Below the pieces are notes generated by a model that was given only the letters and a program-made list of their open reading frames with translations, was not told the DNA's origin and searched no databases. Shown in pieces: positions 4,962 to 8,119 of a stretch of 8,119 nucleotides of DNA. The position numbers were made by a program, and so were the translations under genes. Origin of the DNA: Verrucomicrobiales bacterium (GTDB taxonomy: Bacteria; Verrucomicrobiota; Verrucomicrobiia; Verrucomicrobiales; DEV007); assembly GCA_007123695.1 (NCBI GenBank), contig SLGN01000501.1, positions 1 through 8,119 of the forward strand. The letters are read 5' to 3'. Position 1 is the stretch's first letter. Each line of letters begins with the position of its first letter.

Positions 4962-7001
4962 CTAGGCGAGGTTCCGCAGGTAGTCCTCGATGTCGAACTG
5001 CGCGCGGTAGCGACGGCCCTTCTTCGGGCGCCGGTATTCGTTGGAGAGGTGGCGGTCGAGGATGCGGGCCTTGGTCGAGTCGCGCCACTGAAGGTTGAAG
5101 TAGTCGATCAGCTCGCGCCGCAGCCGGCGGTCGAGGACGGGAAAGATGGCCTCGACCCGGGTGTCGAAGTTGCGCGGCATGAAGTCGGCCGAGGAGAGGA
5201 AGACCTCGGGGTCGCCGCCGTTCTCGAAGACGAGCATGCGGGAGTGCTCCAGATACTTGTCGACGATGCTGACCGCCTCGATGGGGCCCCCGTCGGCGGT
5301 GACAAGCGAGTAGTTGCTGCGCACGATGAGCCGGGTCGGGACCCCGGCGGCGGCGGCCTCGTGGAAGAGCGCGTTGGTGGGGCGGTCGGAGAAGTTGTTC
5401 AGCTTGACGGAGATGCCGGCGGGCTTGCCCTCGCGGTGGTTTGCGATCTCGCGCTCGATGCGCTCGCGCAGGAAGCGGCGCAGGTCGAAGGGCGCGATGC
5501 GCAGATGCTTGAGGCGCGGCTTGAGGTAGGACTGGCGGAAGAAGCGGAAGATCTCGCCCGCGTCGTCGCCGATTTCCTGGTCGTAGGTGAAGAGGAGATG
5601 GTCGGCGAAGACGGTCGCGGTGTCTTCGTTGAAGTTCCCCGTGCCGAGGACGGTGTAGCTGCGGTCGCGCCCCTGCTCTCGCCGGACGATGTGGACGAGC
5701 TTGCAGTGGACCTTGAGCCCCTGCACCCCGAGCTGGACCCGCACCCCGGCGTCGCGGTAGCGGCCCGCCCACTTGATGTTGGCCTCTTCGTCGAAGCGGG
5801 CCTGCGGCTCGACGAGGACGAGGACGTCCTTTCCGTTGCGGGCGGCGGACTGCAGCGCCTTGGCCACGCAGGATCCCTTGGCGAGGCGGTACTGCGTCAT
5901 CGAGATGCTTTGGACGAGCGGATCGATGGAGGCTTCCTGGAGCAGGGTGATGAGATGGCGGAAGGAGTGGTAGGGCAGGTGCAGGAGGACGTCGCGCCGC
6001 CGGATCGCGGCGAAAATTCCCGAAGATCGCTTTGCGAAGGCGGGCGCCGGCACGGGTTCGGAGCGCTCGTAGCGCAGGCCGGGAATGCCGAAGTCGGGGA
6101 AGCCGAGCAGGTCGCGGCGGGTGTGGTAGCGTGCGCCGGGGTAGAGCGAGTCGGTGCCGATGAGGTCGAGCTTGCGCAGCACGAGGTTGAGGAAGTGCTT
6201 GGGAAAGTTCTCGTCGAAGTTTGCCCGCACCGGCGGTCCCTCCTCGCGCGCCTTGATGCTGTCGGCGAGCTTTTCGTAGAAGCTCTCGGTGAAGTCGTCG
6301 TCGAGCTCCATCTCGGAGTCGCGAGTGAACTTGATGGCGTAGGACTCGAAGCGGTCGTAGGGAAAGGTGGCGAAGACCTCGTCCAGGCCGAAGCGGATGA
6401 TGTCGTCGAGATACATCACCAACTGGGTGTCGCCCTTCTTCGGCAGGGGGATGAATCGCGGCAGGTTCTGCGGAATCTCGATGAGGGCGTGCATGGGCCG
6501 CCCTGTTCCGGACGACTTTGTCGCCCGCACGGCGAGGTACATGGGCAGGTCCTTGAGCTTGGGCAGCTTCGCCGAGGCCTTGAGGATGACGGGAAAGATG
6601 TGGGGGCTGACCTCGCGCCGGAAATAGTCGCGCAAGTAGTTGCGAAGGCCGGCGGGAACGCCTTGTTCGTCGACGAGCCGCACGCCCTTGCGCTCGAGGT
6701 CGCTCCGCACTCTGGCGTAGGCTTTGTTGAAATCCTCGCCCTGCTTGGATACGAGGTAGCGCACGTTCCTGAGGGTGACCTTGGGATCGGGGATGTCGAG
6801 ACGCCGCCATTCCTCGCCGAGGGAGGCGAGCCGCTTGAGAGTGGCGACGCGCACGCGAAAGAACTCGTCGAGGTTCGAGCTGTAGATGCCGAGGAACTTG
6901 ATGCGTTCGTAAAGAGGCACGACCGGATCCGCCGCCTCCTGAAGTACGCGGGCGTTGAAGGAGAGCCAACTCGTCTCCTTGCTGCGAAATTCCGTTTCCA
7001 T
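4962..7001 (-). CDS. ppk1: Polyphosphate kinase 1
   Basis: A 679-residue PPK1 (E. coli PPK is 688), which reversibly transfers the gamma-phosphate of ATP to long-chain polyphosphate. The N-terminal domain opens SWLSFNARVLQEA (11-23), then SSNLDEFFRVR (41-51); Asn43 matches the E. coli adenine contact Asn45. The core phospholipase-D-like domains carry RDVLLHLPYHSF (336-347), the Mg-binding arginines Arg372 (QYRLAKGS) and Arg402 (QARFDEEANI), the phosphohistidine His432 in GLKVHCKL (E. coli His435), GTGNFNE (453-459), Arg561 (E. coli Arg564) and the second histidine His586 in VDKYLEHSR (E. coli His592). All catalytic residues are present. Two differences stand out: Phe465 replaces the ATP-contacting Tyr468, and the loop after Arg561 is shorter than in E. 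coli. The ATG at 7001 gives the normal family start; no Shine-Dalgarno is seen. It lies 54 bases after a PAP2 phosphatase gene, likely co-transcribed. Confidence 0.97.
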   Translation of the reverse strand: METEFRSKETSWLSFNARVLQEAADPVVPLYERIKFLGIYSSNLDEFFRVRVATLKRLASLGEEWRRLDIPDPKVTLRNVRYLVSKQGEDFNKAYARVRSDLERKGVRLVDEQGVPAGLRNYLRDYFRREVSPHIFPVILKASAKLPKLKDLPMYLAVRATKSSGTGRPMHALIEIPQNLPRFIPLPKKGDTQLVMYLDDIIRFGLDEVFATFPYDRFESYAIKFTRDSEMELDDDFTESFYEKLADSIKAREEGPPVRANFDENFPKHFLNLVLRKLDLIGTDSLYPGARYHTRRDLLGFPDFGIPGLRYERSEPVPAPAFAKRSSGIFAAIRRRDVLLHLPYHSFRHLITLLQEASIDPLVQSISMTQYRLAKGSCVAKALQSAARNGKDVLVLVEPQARFDEEANIKWAGRYRDAGVRVQLGVQGLKVHCKLVHIVRREQGRDRSYTVLGTGNFNEDTATVFADHLLFTYDQEIGDDAGEIFRFFRQSYLKPRLKHLRIAPFDLRRFLRERIEREIANHREGKPAGISVKLNNFSDRPTNALFHEAAAAGVPTRLIVRSNYSLVTADGGPIEAVSIVDKYLEHSRMLVFENGGDPEVFLSSADFMPRNFDTRVEAIFPVLDRRLRRELIDYFNLQWRDSTKARILDRHLSNEYRRPKKGRRYRAQFDIEDYLRNLA

Positions 7002-7021
7002 GGGGACGGCGAAGGTAAACG

Positions 7022-7042
7022 GGCCTCGCCGGATTGCGAGCC
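7022..7042 (-). other. Possible stem-loop in the PAP2-ppk1 gap
   Basis: On the minus strand GGCTCGC pairs with GCGAGGCC across a six-base loop (AATCCG), giving a 7-bp GC-rich stem with one bulged G. It ends about 20 bases before the ppk1 ATG. The sequence after it (CGTTTACC) is not a U-run, so it is not a standard intrinsic terminator. It could be a leader structure, an mRNA-processing hairpin, or chance in GC-rich DNA. Confidence 0.3.
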
Positions 7043-7055
7043 GATCTTTGCGATT

Positions 7056-8119
7056 TCAGTCCCCGGCGTCCCGGATCTCCAGGGTGCCGCGGAACTCGGG
7101 CGCGAGGACCGCCCGCATCACGGCACCGTCGACATCCTCTCCGCCGCGCCGGTCGACGACGCGGGGATCGGCGGCGGGGATCTCGACGGACTGGCCGGGT
7201 TCCGCCAAAAGGACGACGGTTCCGCGCCCTCGGGTCAGCACGAGTTCGGGCGGCTGCCCCTCGCCCTTCGGCGGCAGCCCGATGCGGACCTCGGCCCGGC
7301 CAGTGTCGAGGCGCAACCGGCGGGTCCGATCCCACGGCAGCCCGACCCGGCGAACCGCGACGAGCTCGCGGAACCATCCGCTGAGACGCTCGGCGTAGAC
7401 GATGGAGCGCCCGCCCGCCTCGCGCGGGTCGTCGCGGAAGTGGCGACCGATTTTCGAAGTGGGCAGGCCGTGCCCATGGGCCTTGCCCTCGACCGCGAAG
7501 GACGAGGCGGGCGAGATCTCCATCTCGCCGCCGAGGATGCGCAGCTCGATCCAGAGGTCGGTGCCCCCCTCCCCTTCCCCCTCCGCGGCGGCGGCGCCCT
7601 CCGTCGGAACAGGTACAGGATGGCTCCACCGCTCGGAGTAGGGACTCGCCAGCGCCATGCCGACCAGGATCGTCGCGCCCGCCAGGACGAGCGCGACCTT
7701 GGTGCGGCGGGGCATCTGCTCCTCGTCGGGCACGGCCCGCAGGATGCCGCGGTCGAGGCCCGTGGCGTGGTGGAGGGCGAGCGCGCTGAACCAGCAGACG
7801 CCGGCGGCCCAGACCACGTCCGAAAAGAAATGCCCGCCCTGGACCATGCGCGCGATCCCGATGAGCCCGCCGAAGGAGAGGCTGCCGAAGAGGAAGCCCT
7901 CGGCGAGCCGGGGCCGGTGCCGCCGCAGCAGAAAGTAGAAGGCGAAGAAATAGAAGCCAGTGGTGGCGTGGCCGCAGGGAAAGGACTGGCCCAGGGTCGA
8001 TCCGTCGTAGCTCAGGACCGGCTCGAAGGTCTTGGTGCCGCCGAAGTCGGTCAGCTCGCGGGGGCGCGGACGGCCCCAGTAGGTCTTGAGGAGGACATTG
8101 GTGACGAGGACCGGTCCGA
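7056..8119 (-). CDS. PAP2-family membrane phosphatase with C-terminal periplasmic domain (5' end outside window)
   Basis: The frame is open from the window edge for 353 residues; an internal Met at 7847 is not the start. Numbering from the edge, the three PAP2 acid-phosphatase motifs are present: K11-x6-R18P19 in KTYWGRPRP, PCGH (47-50) in place of the usual PSGH, and R90-x5-H96-x3-D100 in ARMVQGGHFFSD. Predicted membrane segments lie near 51-66, 71-90, 97-120 and 139-157. PAP2 enzymes of this kind remove phosphate from lipids such as undecaprenyl diphosphate, phosphatidate or lipid A at the outer face of the inner membrane; the substrate cannot be told here. After the last helix and a Glu/Gly/Ala-rich linker (172-186), residues 187-353 form a beta-rich domain (strands such as WIELRILGGEMEIS and LRLDTGRAEVRIGL) resembling LiaF/DUF4097-type toastrack domains, an inference from pattern only. 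An extra helix after the six-helix PAP2 core would place it in the periplasm. The gene ends 54 bases before ppk1. Confidence 0.9.
   Translation of the reverse strand, partial: GPVLVTNVLLKTYWGRPRPRELTDFGGTKTFEPVLSYDGSTLGQSFPCGHATTGFYFFAFYFLLRRHRPRLAEGFLFGSLSFGGLIGIARMVQGGHFFSDVVWAAGVCWFSALALHHATGLDRGILRAVPDEEQMPRRTKVALVLAGATILVGMALASPYSERWSHPVPVPTEGAAAAEGEGEGGTDLWIELRILGGEMEISPASSFAVEGKAHGHGLPTSKIGRHFRDDPREAGGRSIVYAERLSGWFRELVAVRRVGLPWDRTRRLRLDTGRAEVRIGLPPKGEGQPPELVLTRGRGTVVLLAEPGQSVEIPAADPRVVDRRGGEDVDGAVMRAVLAPEFRGTLEIRDAGD

Noticed and set aside
3742..7629. Open minus-strand frame of about 1300 codons across PAP2, ppk1 and the propeller gene
   Set aside because: Low-complexity Arg/Pro-rich translation in the wrong frame of three clear genes; a composition artefact.
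7056..7847. A separate 263-residue gene starting at the Met at 7847
   Set aside because: The frame is open upstream to the window edge and contains the first two PAP2 motifs, so this Met is internal to a longer protein.

Overview
This is a GC-rich bacterial chromosomal window in which every recognisable gene lies on the minus strand, so transcription runs from high to low coordinates. In transcription order the genes are: a 3' fragment of a PAP2 membrane phosphatase with an extra C-terminal domain (8119-7056), polyphosphate kinase ppk1 (7001-4962), a secreted PQQ-type beta-propeller protein (4913-3513), truB (3391-2672), ribF (2659-1709), a GlcD-type FAD oxidase (1675-254), a short repeat tract (262-121), and the first 37 codons of a GxxExxY protein (111-1).

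The most likely source is the PVC group, probably Verrucomicrobiota, with moderate confidence. The reasons are the mature N-terminus of the propeller protein (DWPHFLGP-type start, common in PVC PQQ proteins), a short TruB without a PUA domain, no Shine-Dalgarno motif at any start, and a GxxExxY gene sitting next to short 'atcagcg' repeats. None of these is decisive alone.

Region by region: 8119-4962 is a phosphate block, with a PAP2 phosphatase followed 54 bases later by PPK1. The propeller gene follows PPK1 by 48 bases. A gap of about 120 bases containing a 9-bp tandem repeat separates it from the truB-ribF pair, which are 12 bases apart. The GlcD-like gene follows 33 bases after ribF. RibF makes FMN and FAD, and GlcD needs FAD, so the two are metabolically compatible neighbours, but no glcE or glcF partner is present. 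The first roughly 260 bases are visibly less GC-rich and hold the repeat tract and the GxxExxY gene start, which uses A/T-ending codons unlike its neighbours. That end looks like an accessory insertion beside a housekeeping block.

There is no clear new defence or mobile system here. The points most worth following are the PAP2 protein fused to a probable toastrack-like periplasmic domain beside ppk1, a PPK1 with an altered nucleotide-site residue and loop, and two unrelated genes (propeller and GlcD) whose stop codons both lie inside short tandem repeats sharing the core CGCTGA.
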